Made by a program: the position numbers and the translations under genes
The notes under the pieces: generated by a model
What the model was told of the DNA's origin: nothing
Seen by the model: only the letters and a program-made list of their open reading frames with translations
Database searches by the model: none
Shown: in pieces, positions 41,401 through 53,246 of the stretch
How positions within the stretch are numbered: the first letter of the stretch is position 1
How the letters are laid out: every line of letters begins with the position of its first letter
DNA from: Zygnema circumcarinatum
Lineage: Eukaryota; Streptophyta; Zygnematophyceae; Zygnematales; Zygnemataceae
Direction of reading: 5' to 3'
Length of the DNA stretch: 64,000 nt
Assembly (NCBI GenBank): GCA_037447605.1
Contig: CM074814.1
Coordinates: forward strand, 1,361,455-1,425,454

Positions 41401-42885
41401 TGATGGGGGTCCACCTCTGCCTACCTATTGGTCGGCCATTGGTATTTTTGCCATTCTCGGCTTTCCTCTTGCGGTGAGTTCTTGTTTCTCTAGACCGTTC
41501 AACAACAGGTAATGACAAATATCTTGCTAGCGCGGTTTTTGGGAGTTTTTTGAAATGGTTTGAAGATGGACTTTTCCACTTCAATGTTCATAAGCCTTCA
41601 CAACTTGAAAGAAAACGAGGCATTTTAGTGAGCTTGGTATGCTTTTGGCTCTTACTACTTATTTCGCATGATTGTATGCTGGTTTCGAAACATATTTCTT
41701 TGCGAAGCCTAAGTTAAATTAGTAGTTCCGCACCTCTTGAAGCTAACATAGACCTGCGACTTCTAGAATGCAGAAGCTTACTGCTCGCTTTTTCTGCTTT
41801 GAGGGAATGACAGGTGACTTACAGTGTGCCCTATTCACTCACTGCGACCTTCACGAGCTCCCAAGGTGGTGGTCAAGGTGAGAATCATAGTCATGTTTGC
41901 TGAACTCAGTGTAGCCTTCAGTTTGTTTCAATTTCTGCGACCAGGGCAGGTATGTAAGGAGGATTAAAAGAGTGGGTTCTAGACTTAGTCAACTTCCGCA
42001 ACTTAGTCAACCAGTAACTGTATATCTTACCTTGGAACACCTTAGTGCGGATGCTTTTTTACATAGTCTACGCAAGTTTTTGTCTTTATTCTCGTTGACG
42101 AGCAGAAATGCTCTTGCAAGAGGGCGTGATTTTGCATGCTGAATGCCACGTAAGCTAATCAGGGAATGTCCATAATCCGAAGGCACATCGGAAGATCAGG
42201 AGAAACTTTGTTTTGTTAATCCACTGTCTCCAGCGCAGACTATTTGGTGGAAATTTGGATTGCTCCATTTAGGGGTGCAGTTTATTTCTGTGCTTTTTTT
42301 TATATGGCCTTGAACACGGGGCTTTGCTTCTTGTCGGTATGAGCCTTGCAGAGAACGAGAGATCACAGTCTGGTCCTCATGGAAAACTCATTTTCTGAAT
42401 CTTACCTTCTCCTTATTGACTGTTTGTGTGTCGTGCCTGCTTGCAGGACTCTCAATGGGAGTGCTCAATCTGGCTGTAGTTATTCCTCAGGTGCGTACCT
42501 GTTCTTGCCATGCTGAGGGCCCTTTACTGTGTTTTCTTTGTTGCTAGATAGCTCCATATTATGCGTTTTTCTAAATCCTTCAACATAATACTCGGCAATT
42601 GATAATGTTTTGACCATTCTAATCAGATTGACCCCCTCCCTGTCAGAAGCCCCTCCTCAGCCCTGCATGTCACTTTCCCCCAATGTCCCTCTGCAGGTGA
42701 TCGTGTCTGTTGGCAGCGGCCCATGGGACGCCCTCTTTGGTGGAGGCAACGAGCCCGCCTTCTTAGCAGCCGCCGTATTTGCTGCCATTGGAGGAGCCGC
42801 AGCCCTTCTTGTGCTTCCCAAACCGCCTCCCAACGTACCCCCCATGGTCAAACTAAGGCGCACAATGAGCTCTCCCATCCCGTAA
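38429..42885 (+). CDS. SUT4: Sucrose/H+ symporter, SUT4-like (major facilitator superfamily)
   Basis: Exons 38429-38638, 39137-39327, 39691-39755, 40294-40558, 40798-41473, 41814-41877, 42447-42490 and 42697-42885 give 567 residues with perfect phase. Twelve membrane helices are expected. Family marks: [20 protein letters not shown] in helix 1, PIVGHYSD and QYGRRRPF (the RxGRR loop), [35 protein letters not shown], and near the end [15 protein letters not shown] and [20 protein letters not shown]. The central cytosolic loop carries an unusually acidic stretch (about residues 300-318, mostly Glu/Asp). Group 4 SUTs usually sit in the tonoplast and move sucrose with protons out of the vacuole; location here is inferred. 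The next gene downstream on the same strand is a tonoplast hexose carrier. Confidence 0.93.
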
Positions 42886-43755
42886 AGGGTCCCAAGCGAG
42901 GCAGCCCCTCGGCAGCAATCTAAGTGCTGATGGGGTGGCATTTATGTACTATGGAGTTTGAAGTATTTCTTTGGAGCCTGCAGCCTGCTGTGGCTCTAAT
43001 AGACAATCCTAAGGTTGGAGGAGCAGTTGTATATGTGGAGTTTGTGACTATTTTCCACACTATTAGACCCGTTGTTTACAAAAGAGTACTAAGTATTGAG
43101 AGTTGTATGACAGTGTCAACTGTAAGGCCTCAGGGTTGCAATGCATATGTGCTCCAGACTTGAGTGATACTAGGACTGACGTGGGTGTATATGCCTAGGG
43201 AGGTGGCTGGCTGCAAGGAACTGGAAAAATGTCGCATTTCAGGTTGGCGTAATGGCGAAGCTTTATGATCGCATGGAGTCTGTGGTCGGTCAAGTATGGG
43301 GCAGCAGCAGCAGTAGTAGTAGCGGTAGCAGCAGCAGTAGTTATTTCAGCGCCGAGTAATGCTTCCCTCGCATTTGTGCGCTTCTTTTTTTCGTTTCTCG
43401 AGCATAAAAAAGTGCAGTTTTCTGCTTCCTTTTTTGAGAGCTAATCGTGATGTTAGCAAAGTGTTATTGATGGGGTCAATTAAAGAGGCGCCTAAACTTG
43501 ACAAGTTGTCACTTTGGCTGCATTGGGGCATTACAAAATTTGAAAAGGCGAATCTCCTCCAAGCGCGCGATTTCAACTTCGCTCACATCGCCCCGACGCT
43601 ATGGAGGCTGTGCAGGACCGTCTGCAGGTTACGATGGCCGAGTAAGTGCGTTGGAAGGGAGGGGAAGGGAAGGGAGGACGCACGTGCTAATCGTCAGCCG
43701 CGTCTACTGCTTCCTCCGTTTGTTATGCAAATAGCCCACTGAAAAGCACGCAATA

Positions 43756-43955
43756 GGGGGAGTCAGACCTTGACCATCGCTTACAAAATTCCCGAATTCC
43801 TTATAGTAAAAGTCACTTCTTTCGTGTACAAATTCCGAATCGGGATCCGCGGCTCCGTCGTATACAGCCGTACCGAAATGCGTACCTAGCCAATGCTTAA
43901 TTCGCCCGACAGGCTGACGAAATTGATTTGGCGATGGTCAAGGTCTGACTCCCCC
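43756..43955. mobile_element. 200-bp MITE with TA-flanked terminal inverted repeats
   Basis: The left end GGGGGAGTCAGACCTTGACC and the right end are perfect reverse complements over about 25 bp, each flanked by TA (43754-43755 and 43956-43957). It carries no coding sequence. The terminal 50 bases resemble the inner motif of the foldback element (from 311), including CCCGAATTCCTTA. Confidence 0.85.
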
Positions 43956-44173
43956 TAATATTGAAGGTCGAGCCATGTGGACATTTTCCACACTGCTTGG
44001 CATGCGCCGAAAGGAGCAAAAGACAGCGAGCGTGGGCGGCGCAAGGAGAACGATAACGGCAATAATGAATAGAAGGACGCGGAAAAGGGAAGACATCGCT
44101 ATCCTCCCAGCGGGAAAATTGTCGAGACCCAAATACAAGTCCCTCATAGTAAAGGCCTTCACAGTTCGGACCA

Positions 44174-44455
44174 GTGGATCGGCAACCATTGGACAACCAT
44201 TGGATGGCAATGGTTGGACGTCTACTGGTTGGCAACCAGTCGAATGGTTGTTTCGGTCCGCAACCACTGGTTGGCAACCAGTCGACTGGTTTGGAACCAG
44301 TGGATGCCACTGGTTGGCAACCAGTCGACTGGTTTGGAACCAGTGGATGCCACTGGTTGGCAACCAGTCGAATGGTTGTTTCGATCCGGCGGCACTGGTT
44401 GGCAACCAGTCGAATGGTTATATCCATTAAATCAAATGGTTGGCAACCATTAAAT
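44174..44455. repeat. Subterminal palindromic repeat array, left
   Basis: Built from inverted words TTGGCAACCAGTCGA and TCGACTGGTTTGGAACCAGT, about 45-55 bp per unit. A stretch from about 44231 to 44419 is repeated in the same orientation at 45761-45905, with one unit more here. Confidence 0.9.
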
Positions 44456-45690
44456 TGTCGGTGTACGGCTCTCCGTACAGTCGATATATGGGATTTGGTC
44501 AACGTGTACGGATATACGGTCAGGTGAAATAAATAGTACGCTTATTGTTTTGGCGGGTAGCACGGGATGCCACCGGTTGGCTGCGCCAATTGGGGCAGCC
44601 AATCTAGGACTACCACGTGGCAATTAGGTTACAGGCCTGCTGGAGGATGGAGGCAGGAGGCAGGGACTGCAAGGAGGCAACGCAGAGGAGGACGAGCTCC
44701 CCGGTCTCACCGGGCGGCGGACATGGCCAGCCGAGCAGCCAGCAAGCAGAGGACGAGGGCCAGGGTGAGGGCGGGAGCCAGGGCGGGCGTCGAGGCGAGC
44801 GAGGAGCGGCGGACATGGAGGCAAATTATTGGAGCGGTGGGAGTGCGGCCGAATGAGGAGCTACGGCTCTCTTTAGGGCTTAGGCATAAATAGTGCTTAG
44901 TGCTTAGCTTAGGTTTAACCTTCTTCTGCTTTGCTGTGTGCAATCAGCCCTTGTGAAGGCTGGATAGAGGAGGTGGGAGCTTGGGTAGCTCAGGTGTGTT
45001 CTTTGGGATTAGAGGGTGTGTTTAGAGGATAGTGTGAGGTTGAGTTCGAGACACATTCCTTGTAAACATCCTTATTCTTATTAATGGAGTTTTAGACTTA
45101 GAGCTTTCTCCAAAGTTTTCTCAGTGTATGTTCTACTCCCTTGCATGTTCCTCAGTCTGAAATGTCTACAGCGGCAAGTGAGGGGACATCTGCTGGGGGG
45201 TCTGACTCTAACATAAATCACTAGTTGTCAACGGTTGGCAACCCACCAAAAAACACATACGACCCATTTTTGAGCCCCTACATCTCCCTACACGTTTGAC
45301 TTACAGTAAACTATTAGTTTCCTCTTTTTGAAGTACTCACGGAACCCTAAGCCTAGCCTGAACCCTAAATCTGGACTCCTGCTCCTCCTCGCGATTCTGA
45401 CTGCTCTCACAAAGCGCGCACTCATGCGCTCTACGGCGACAAAACAAAACAAAACAAAATAAATTCAGCAGAGCATGTCCATCCACCCAAGAGAAGAAAA
45501 TGAGCACAAAAAACACACACATCGCAGTATTCGCATTTTCAGATGATCACATACAGTTGAAAAAAATTCATATCAGAAATTTCAGAGTGTGCAGTTTTGC
45601 TGAAAATAAAAAGACTGCCAAAAGCAGTGGAAGTTTCAAAAACCCCTTCAGGGTTCAGGGTGGGAAAAAGAGCATAATTTCAGAAATTAA

Positions 45691-46012
45691 ATGGTTGCCA
45701 ACCATTTGATCACTGGTTCCGAACCAGTCGAATGGTTGTTTCAGTCCTGCGCCACTGGTTGGCAACCAGTCGAATGGTTGTTTCGGTCCGCAACCACTGG
45801 TTGGCAACCAGTCGACTGGTTTGGAACCAGTGGATGCCACTGGTTGGCAACCAGTCGAATGGTTGTTTCGATCCGGCGGCACTGGTTGGCAACCAGTCGA
45901 ATGGTTGCCAACCAGTGGATGCCACTGGTTGGTTGGTTGGTTGGTTCCAAACCAGTCAAATGGTTGTTTCGGTCCGCAACCACTGGTTGCCAACCAGTCG
46001 ACTGGTTTGTCT
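45691..46012. repeat. Subterminal palindromic repeat array, right
   Basis: Same units as the left array. The core from 45761 is nearly identical to the left copy but lacks one unit. It ends with a TTGGTTGGTTGG variation and a TCGACTGGTTTG word before the terminus. Confidence 0.9.
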
Positions 46013-47555
46013 AATGGTCCGATCTGTGAAGGCCTTCTTCCCATTCCTGGGTTCGATCACGATACCGTCCGTACTCACTCTCCCATAGCCTCATGGCCTT
46101 GAGAGGAGTCCGCAAGGGCAGGGAGACCCCCCATTCGAGGTCACTCTGGCGGGGTCGCACCAATCACAGCCGGCCAATGTGCCACGTGGAGTACCGTTAT
46201 TGGCTTTCGCCTTAAAAGGGCGCCTCCAGACCACTCGCCAAAAGTGCGTGCCGGAGAGGGCCCCGTCGCGGCCGCTCGCCACCGGCCATGAAATCAAAAC
46301 GAGTACCATAACATTCACTTATAATATATTGTTCCGTCAGACCTACTCAACCAACGTACTTATTCAGAACAAAGCAAAGCCAACGAACTTTCGATGGGTC
46401 GACAGCCTCGACCGTAGCGAGCCAGGTGGAGGGCGCAGGCCTTTCGCACGTGTAACCCCGGTCGCTGATTGGCCCTTTTCCAAGGCGAGTCGCAGGTCCG
46501 CTCCTCCTGCCGCCGCGTGGCGCAATTTCCCTCGGGTACGCGCCCCCGTGGCCACGTGGCGTCCCCGCCCGCGCGCCCTTGTCTAGAAAGCACGCACGCG
46601 ACTGACTGACTGGAAAGCCCACGGCCCTCCCTTTGAGCTCCGCCCCGGCTTTGCAGGGAGGGAGGAGGGGAGAGAGGGAGAGCCTCCGCCTGAAGGGCCG
46701 GTCGGCCTCCCGCAGGCTTGGGACGGCCACTGGAGCCTGCCGCGTTTGCTTGGCAAGGGAAGAGAGGGGAAGAGAAGGGAAGGGAAGCTGGCAGGACCGC
46801 TGGAGGGGTTTGCTGGAGAGTGCAGATGGCGGAGGGAAGCTGGTGAAGACGCCAAACATTGGTACAAGGGTATCTATCTCATGCTTGTGTCAACATTTGT
46901 CGCGGGAGGAGTGTTTGGAGACACTTTCCGAAGGCGTTCGGGTGGTTTAAAGGCCTACGGTGGAGGCTGGAATACAGGTAAGGTCAGTTATGATTCAGAG
47001 TCTGCTTCAAAGGTTTCAAAGTTACGCCCGGGTCAGTCGCTATAGTATTGGTTCCTTTAAGCAGCTCTTGTTGCAGGTGTTAGGGCTATTTGAATGCATG
47101 CAGCGAAGTTTGGGAGACAGGAAGTCATTGATCGGAAGTTTTGCTTCCGGATCGGTACATATCACGTTCAGATAAAAACAGCTGAAGTTAGTGGCTGCAA
47201 TCTCAGCTCAAGTTACTTTATTGCTCCTTCTCAGTTTTGCTGAAACTCTGAACTTGTGGAAGTGAGAAGTGCGTTCTCTTCTTGTTTGGATGTTGTGCTG
47301 CTCTTTTGTACAAAGAATAGGGCTATTGATGCCACGGTTTTACAGATCGGGATTACTGTATACGAGTTTCTGTAATAAAAAAATACAGTAAAACCTCGGA
47401 AAAAAAAGAGAGTATTTTGTTTTTGATCAAAATTGTCGAAAGGCATGACTTTCCTACAGAAGTTGAAACGGCGACGTTGAGCTGAGCATTGTTGTGAATT
47501 TGGATTCCTTTCAGTTTGAACGCATTTGATTACTTTCACTTTGGACACTTGAATC

Positions 47556-50500
47556 ATGTTAAGAGGAGCAGTTCCCGTGGCTATTGTTGCGGCTTTTGGC
47601 AACGGTTTGCAGGGCTGGGACAATGCAGCAATTGCGGGTAAGAACAAAACCGGGTTGTCATGTCCAGCTTTATCGATCTTGTGACTTTTCAGCATCGCTG
47701 TCGTGCCATTTCCTCTGCAGGAGAAAAATTTGTTGTGACTGTTTGACTGCTGAGTACTCATAAGTTGTTGAAGTCGAGTTGGAACAGATTTACATTCCAC
47801 TCCCGCCATTTGGTTGATGCAGAGGCAGTAGGTTGACTGCAAGGGAACGTTGCTTTTGTGATGTAGAAAATTTGTTTTTGTCGACCATGCACCTGATGGC
47901 CTATTCCCTGCTAGTTCACAGGTTCCTTGCTCTACATCATTCCAGAATTCCACCTTGAAGAATCACCTCAAGTTGTCGGCACCATTGTCGCTGCTTCCTT
48001 GATAGGTACGTTTTACACTTGTACTAATGGGCTGTAGCATTCTTTGCTTAACTAGAATGGTTTGATGGTATCATGAATATTGGAGCTACTCTTCATATGT
48101 ATTGTAGTCTTGAACGTGCGTGGCTTTGCCTCATCCTCCTTTGTGATGTAATGATTGAAAGCCTCGATTTCCAGCACGGGTTTCTTTCGTGTTGCTCAAC
48201 GAACCTAAAGTTCCTCTCCCTGTCTATTGCTTTCCTTTACAGGATCAGTTTTGAGCACATTTGTCGCTGGACCGGCTGCCGACTGGATAGGGCGGAAATC
48301 ACTGCTATTGGTGGCTGCAGCCTGCTTTATCGTCGGTAAGCACTTCACCGAATGCAACAAGCATGCCATGTTCATTGCTCAGCCTGAAATTTATAACCAT
48401 TTCGCTGTTACCTGCAGTGTCTGCTGAACCCCCTGACGGCCACTTCAGCAGCATCTTTTTCACACAGTAGTTTCTGCATCCATAATACACCCTATGGTTA
48501 CCATATTATTGACTTGACTTCATTGATTCTGGGTTTGTTGATTATGCTGCAGGGGCGATTGTCGACGGATGGTCACCGAGTGTCAATGTCTTGATTCCCG
48601 GTCGAGGAATAGTTGGATTCAGTGTTGGCCTCATAGCGACCATAGTTCCACTTTTCATTGCAGAATGCTCACCTTCAGAAACACGTGGCCAGCTGGCCAC
48701 GCTTCCTCAGCTCCTAGGCATCACGGGAATGCTATCGGCGTACGGAGTGGTATTCTGGATTTCACTTGCAGAGAATCCCAGCTGGCGGACAATGCTCGGG
48801 CTTGCGTAAGTTCATTCTTGTCGACGGTAAACCAGATTCATCCTGTCACTCATCACCTCATGAAAGACTTGGAGAGAGTAAGTGCTAATTCACTGCGTTA
48901 TTTGAACGCTGCAGATTGGTTCCTGCAGTGCTTTACCTTATTCTCGCCGTCCTTGTTCTGCCCGAGTCACCTCGGTGGCTTGTCAGCAAAGGTCGCATGA
49001 AGGAAGCGCGAGAAGCTTTGGTCAAGCTTCGTGGCACTGAGGATGTTGCAGGTCAGTTATAAGAAGTCACACGTGATTCATATAAACGATTTTGCATGAA
49101 AGACATTAGTAGTTGCAATGAGTCGATTGCAAACTTGTAGTTTGCTCAGACTCGCTTCGTCTCCGCACACTGCAGGAGAGTTATCGATGCTTGTGGAAGG
49201 CTTAGGCGTTGGCGGTGATGCCACAATTGAAGAGTGGCTGCTAAAGCCTGCTGAAAATGTAGAAGGTGAAGACGAGGCATCAGAGGCTGACGCTGGACAA
49301 ATCAAGCTGGTAGGAACAGAACCGGGAGTGGTATGGATTGCTCAACCATTGAGCAAGGAAGAGGAGAAGGAGGAAGTGACTGGAGTAGACAAGGAAGAGA
49401 CTAATCTGATAACATCGCTGAGTCATATGGCTGCCCATAGTCTGCAAGTAGATCAGGTGGTAGCTCTCATGAAAGAGATCCACGATGCCAAAGAAGGGCA
49501 GAACGAGGAGAACGCGGAGACATTAGATATCGGCTTTTTAGATAACCTAAGAGATCACATTTTCGGCAACAAGGATGAAGTTGAGCCCGCAATTGTTGGT
49601 GATTTTGATGATGCGGACCTTGAGAAGCCCCTGCTTGGATCAGTCAGTGCGTCCCGACAGTCAAGCGAGAGGGAGAGGCATTTCACGAAGCAGAATTCGC
49701 AAGGCAGCTCAAACTTTATATCGAGTGTGGCACGTGCGTTGTCTATGAATTCTGGAGCGGTTAAAACGAGCACGGCAGAGTCGTTTGTAGGATCACCTGG
49801 AGGAGGCTGGCAACTAGCCTGGCAAGTGGAAGCACAAGAAGAAGGCGCTGCTGCCGCAAGGGAACGGGATTCTGAAGACGGTCTCAGGAGAGTGTTTATA
49901 TTGCAGGAACCTGGCGATTTGCAATCTACGTCAACTTTAGCATTACCGGGCATGTCAGCTGCTGGGGAACAGGAGGTTTTCCAAGCTCAGGTTCTGATTA
50001 CTAACCCCCGCCAGCTTGGAAAAGAGTTCCTTCCTGATGATGTTGCTGGACCAGCAATGGTGCACCCAGCCAAACTTGCAAAAACTGGGCCAGCGTGGGC
50101 TGAAATGATGGAGCCTGGGGTGCCTCAAGCGTTGGTTGTCGGGGTGACGCTGCAAGCACTTCAACAGGTAAGGTGTCCATTATCATCGAATGAAGCAATC
50201 AGAAGGCTTTTCCTCTCCATTTCCTATTTTTAAAACTCCTGAAGGTTCCGAGGTAAGATTTCACCTCACTTTTTTACAACGAATTGGCCCTAGACTCCCA
50301 AATACTTGAAACGGGCAAAAAATATAGTTCTCTGATTCGGAGGCAGTTGTACACGTTTTTGTTACACGCAGGCTTGTGGAATCAATGCGGTTCTCTACTA
50401 CACTCCGACCATTCTGATGAACTCAGGAGCCGGAATGCTGGAGCAATTAGGGCTTACCTCGCAGTCGTCTTCAATTTTGGCCAGCTTTGCGACCGTGGCT

Positions 50501-51234
50501 TTAATGCTCCCATGCATCTTTTTGGCCATGTGGCTTATGGACAGAAGCGGACGACGGTGAGTTCTACGTCATCTCCCACATCAGGTTGCCTTTACGGAGT
50601 CAGGATCAAAGTCCCCGTCACCTTGTCAATGTCAACGTTACAAAGTCAGCAATGCAGGTCACCCAATGAAGGCGATAGCTTCAAGATCTTGCAGTCCTCT
50701 CCCCCTCGCTATAAGCTTCGCTCATCGAGTCTCTATGTGTACCTTTTTTGTGGTGATTTCAGGCAACTACTACTGACGACAATTCCTCTTATGACAATAT
50801 CCCTCGCTCTTCTGAGCTCTAGTTCGATTATACTCCCACCCGGTAGTCTTTTGCAATCCGTCTGCTCGTTGGCTGGTGTGGCACTCTTCTCTTGCTCCTT
50901 TGTGGCGGGTTTCGGGCCCATTCCCAACATCATATGCTCAGAAATATTTCCCACGAGGGTGAGAGGCCTCTGCATAGGACTGTGTGCTACGACCATGTGG
51001 GCTTGCAACATAGCGGTCAGCCAGGCCTTCCCAGGCCTTCAGACTGCCTTTGGATTAGGAGGAGTCTTTGGGCTGTTCGGCATCATGACGCTCGTTTCAT
51101 GGCTATTCATCTATTTGCGAGTTCCGGAAACGAAGGGCCTCCCGCTTGAAGTTATTTCTGAGATATTTGCCATGTCGGCAAGAGAGAAAAAGTTACATGA
51201 CGGCGAATTCCGGGAGGAAAATCAGACAGCATAG
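47556..51234 (+). CDS. MSSP: Monosaccharide-sensing protein / tonoplast monosaccharide transporter (MSSP/TMT)
   Basis: Exons 47556-47637, 47922-48005, 48243-48335, 48553-48805, 48915-49051, 49176-50167, 50372-50556 and 50763-51234 give 765 residues with perfect phase. The protein starts MLRGAVPVAIVAAFGNGLQG and has six N-terminal helices with AADWIGRKSLL, ECSPSETRGQLATLPQLLG and LPESPRWLVSKGRMKEA. A very long hydrophilic loop follows (about residues 217-547), which is the mark of this family. Then come six C-terminal helices with ACGINAVLYYTPTIL, LMDRSGRR, SEIFPTRVRGLCIGLC and RVPETKGLPLEVI. TMT/MSSP carriers load glucose, fructose and sucrose into the vacuole in exchange for protons. The loop is the known site of phosphorylation control and is Ser/Glu rich here. 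Confidence 0.94.
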
Positions 51235-51660
51235 GGACGCGTTTCTTGCAGATTAGATTAGGAGTCGCTGGTAGCCGTCAGTTGCATTCAGGAATTTATC
51301 AAAGAGGGGTGTGTGCAGACGCAGGTAAATAAATATAAATAAAAAGCATGTACTCTTGAGAGCGGATTGTAGGTGGGGAGCTGCAGTACTGATAGCTGGA
51401 GCAGGACTGGTGGGATCCAGAACCGCGTGCATCTCTTGTGTAGCTGGAAGGAGAGTGGGGATTAAATAGAATTAATCGCTAGTGGAAGGAATTTCTGTTG
51501 ATGAAAATCGCCTCTAAGAGATTGGCATAAAAAACTCAACATCCCACAAACATATCTATTGCACCTTGTGTCCCGCCCGATTTTTTCCTTTTACTTTCGA
51601 AGCTCAAACCAGATGTGCCTTCCAGCGCTCCAAGTTTCCATGCAATTTTTTCGTGCAATA

Positions 51661-52211
51661 GGGCGTGTCAGACTTAAAAAATTCTCGTAATACTAAAAAC
51701 TCGATATTCGTAACATTTCGAGTCAACGTCAGTAAAACTAAAATTCTCGAGCGTAGTTTTTCGCACTCGCGGCGCGGTCCTGTCCGTGATCTCCGCCGTC
51801 TTCGCAACTTCGCCCTCGCGCGGGGCCCTCAGACTTAGAAACAGCGCCGGCGCGGCGCGCGGAGACCGCTTGTCGGTGTGTCGTGTTGCGCGTCACGGGC
51901 GGGCGCGGGCGCGGGCGGGAAGCCGGGAAAACAACCATGACGTCACGTTGACGCGATTTTCGCCAGTATTTTCTTCGCACGTCCATTTCGGCGCCTCTTT
52001 TGGGTGCGAACAAAATCGTGCGAAGAAGTGCCCTTTTCAGTAAACCCCACGGGTCAATCTTCGCAACGTTGACCCGTTGACTTAGCACAGTTGACTTCCG
52101 TTCGGTTCGGTTTAGGTTCGGGGGCGCGATGATTTTTAGTACTTAGTAACCTCGATTCTCGTAATACTAAAATCTCGATATTCGTAACATTTTGTTAAAT
52201 CTGACACGCCC
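51661..52211. mobile_element. 551-bp TA-flanked element with inverted ends and internal direct repeats
   Basis: Ends GGGCGTGTCAGACTTAA and TTAAATCTGACACGCCC are inverted repeats with flanking TA at 51659-51660 and 52212-52213. Just inside, a 37-bp segment TTCTCGTAATACTAAAA... occurs at 51682-51718 and again in the same orientation at 52156-52192 with one mismatch. The core (about 51770-51930) is GC-rich. No coding sequence. Confidence 0.8.
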
Positions 52212-52869
52212 TAATGCAGCTGTTCTTCAATTCTACATCACGGACTGCTCTCTAAGAGCTTCCGCAGCTTCCTCTGAGGAGCGGCAGGCAGAGCGCCTCC
52301 TTCTACCTCTGCATTTCTAACGTCTGCAAATGTACTCAGTTCAAAAACTCCGTCGGAAAGTCATCGCTGGCTAACTATGATGAACCTACAAACCTTCAAA
52401 GTTGCAGAAGTAAGAGCTGGCGGAGAGTTAGCAGCGAGCGGAGGAGAGAGTTCTGAACAGGAGGGAGGAGGGCTGCCACCGTACAGCAGCGCAGAGAGCG
52501 ACCCTGAACACCCTAGTAAACTTAAGATCTGGGAGGGTTCTACGGATGCAGAGTTTAAAATGACGAATTATAAGATTTTGGGAAACCTAAAAATGAGAAG
52601 ATTATAAACGCTCTGAATAAATGGCTTCTGCGATGCTCTTTCGGCAGCTGCAGCAGCAGCACCCTCTCCTGCTGTTGAAGCAGATAGAGTGGTCGGTGGA
52701 GAAGGGAGCGAAAGCGAGAGTGAGAGCGATAGTGAGATGAGGGCGAGAGAGGGCGACGTTTGATGCTATCAAATGACGGACGACGGGAAAATGGGGAGGG
52801 AACCACGAGGGACCAAAAGCCCACCCGCCCGGGCACAGACGGCCTAAAAGGACAAAAGAATCTAACGTA

Positions 52870-52990
52870 ATGATTGGAACCATTGCCAATGATTGGCAGT
52901 GGTTGTCAGCCAACCATTGGCAATGGCTGGCTCGGTCGCGAATCGATGGTTCGCAGCCATTGCCAATGGTGGATCCAACGGTCCGACCTG
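52870..52990. repeat. Short palindromic CCATTGGCAATGG cluster
   Basis: Several inverted ATTGGCAATGG / CCATTGCCAAT words in 120 bp, ending with GGTCCGACCTGCG. That end resembles GGTCCGATCTGTG at the right terminus of the 44152-46036 element, so this may be a remnant terminus of a related element. Confidence 0.6.
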
Positions 52991-53246
52991 CGCAGATCTG
53001 GATCTGGAGCTGCGACTCGGCCGGCTCCAGCTTCGAGTTGGCTCTCCAAGCCTCAATGGACTGCTGGCTGCCTTTCAGTTTCAGCGCAGCTCTGATGAAG
53101 GCTTAGAAGAGTGGAGGGGCCCTGAATCTCCGCAGCATAGCTTATAGATTTAAGAGTGATCTTCTGCTGAGGAGATTCAGACAGGCTGCTCCTGAATGAT
53201 GCCACTCCTTTAGATTGGAAGGGAAGGAGACGGACGAGATGTTTCT

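Larger units (their letters stand above)
44152..46036. mobile_element. Non-autonomous DNA transposon with subterminal repeat arrays
   Basis: Both ends share a 22-bp inverted repeat with one mismatch: AAGGCCTTCACAGTTCGGAC at 44152 and its complement ending at 46036. The outermost AAGGCCTT is itself a palindrome, so it could be an 8-bp target duplication (hAT-like) or part of the repeat. Just inside each end lies an array of TGGTTGGCAACCAGTCGA-like words (44174-44455 and 45691-46012). The interior at 44880-45150 has a TATA-like word and polyadenylation-like sequence but no transposase. Frames rich in WLATS/GNQS are translations of the array. Confidence 0.65.
42886..47555. other. Transposon-rich spacer between the two sugar-transporter genes
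   Basis: Contains the SUT4 3' UTR with a short (AGC/AGT)n run at about 43301-43340, a 200-bp MITE, a 1.9-kb element with repeat arrays, and a GC-rich stretch (46140-46860) that probably holds the MSSP promoter and 5' UTR. No other exon was assigned. Confidence 0.6.

Noticed and set aside
44880-45150. Possible solo LTR (TATA-like word, polyadenylation-like end)
   Set aside because: No matching direct repeat, primer-binding site or TG...CA ends could be found; more simply the interior of the surrounding element.
43938-46088. Frames with repeated WLATS, GNQS and NHSTGCQP words, resembling a repeat protein
   Set aside because: They coincide with the subterminal arrays and are open on both strands, as expected of palindromic repeats.
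52377-52607. 76-codon frame between two repeat segments
   Set aside because: Short, low complexity and without homology or splice signals; not better than chance.
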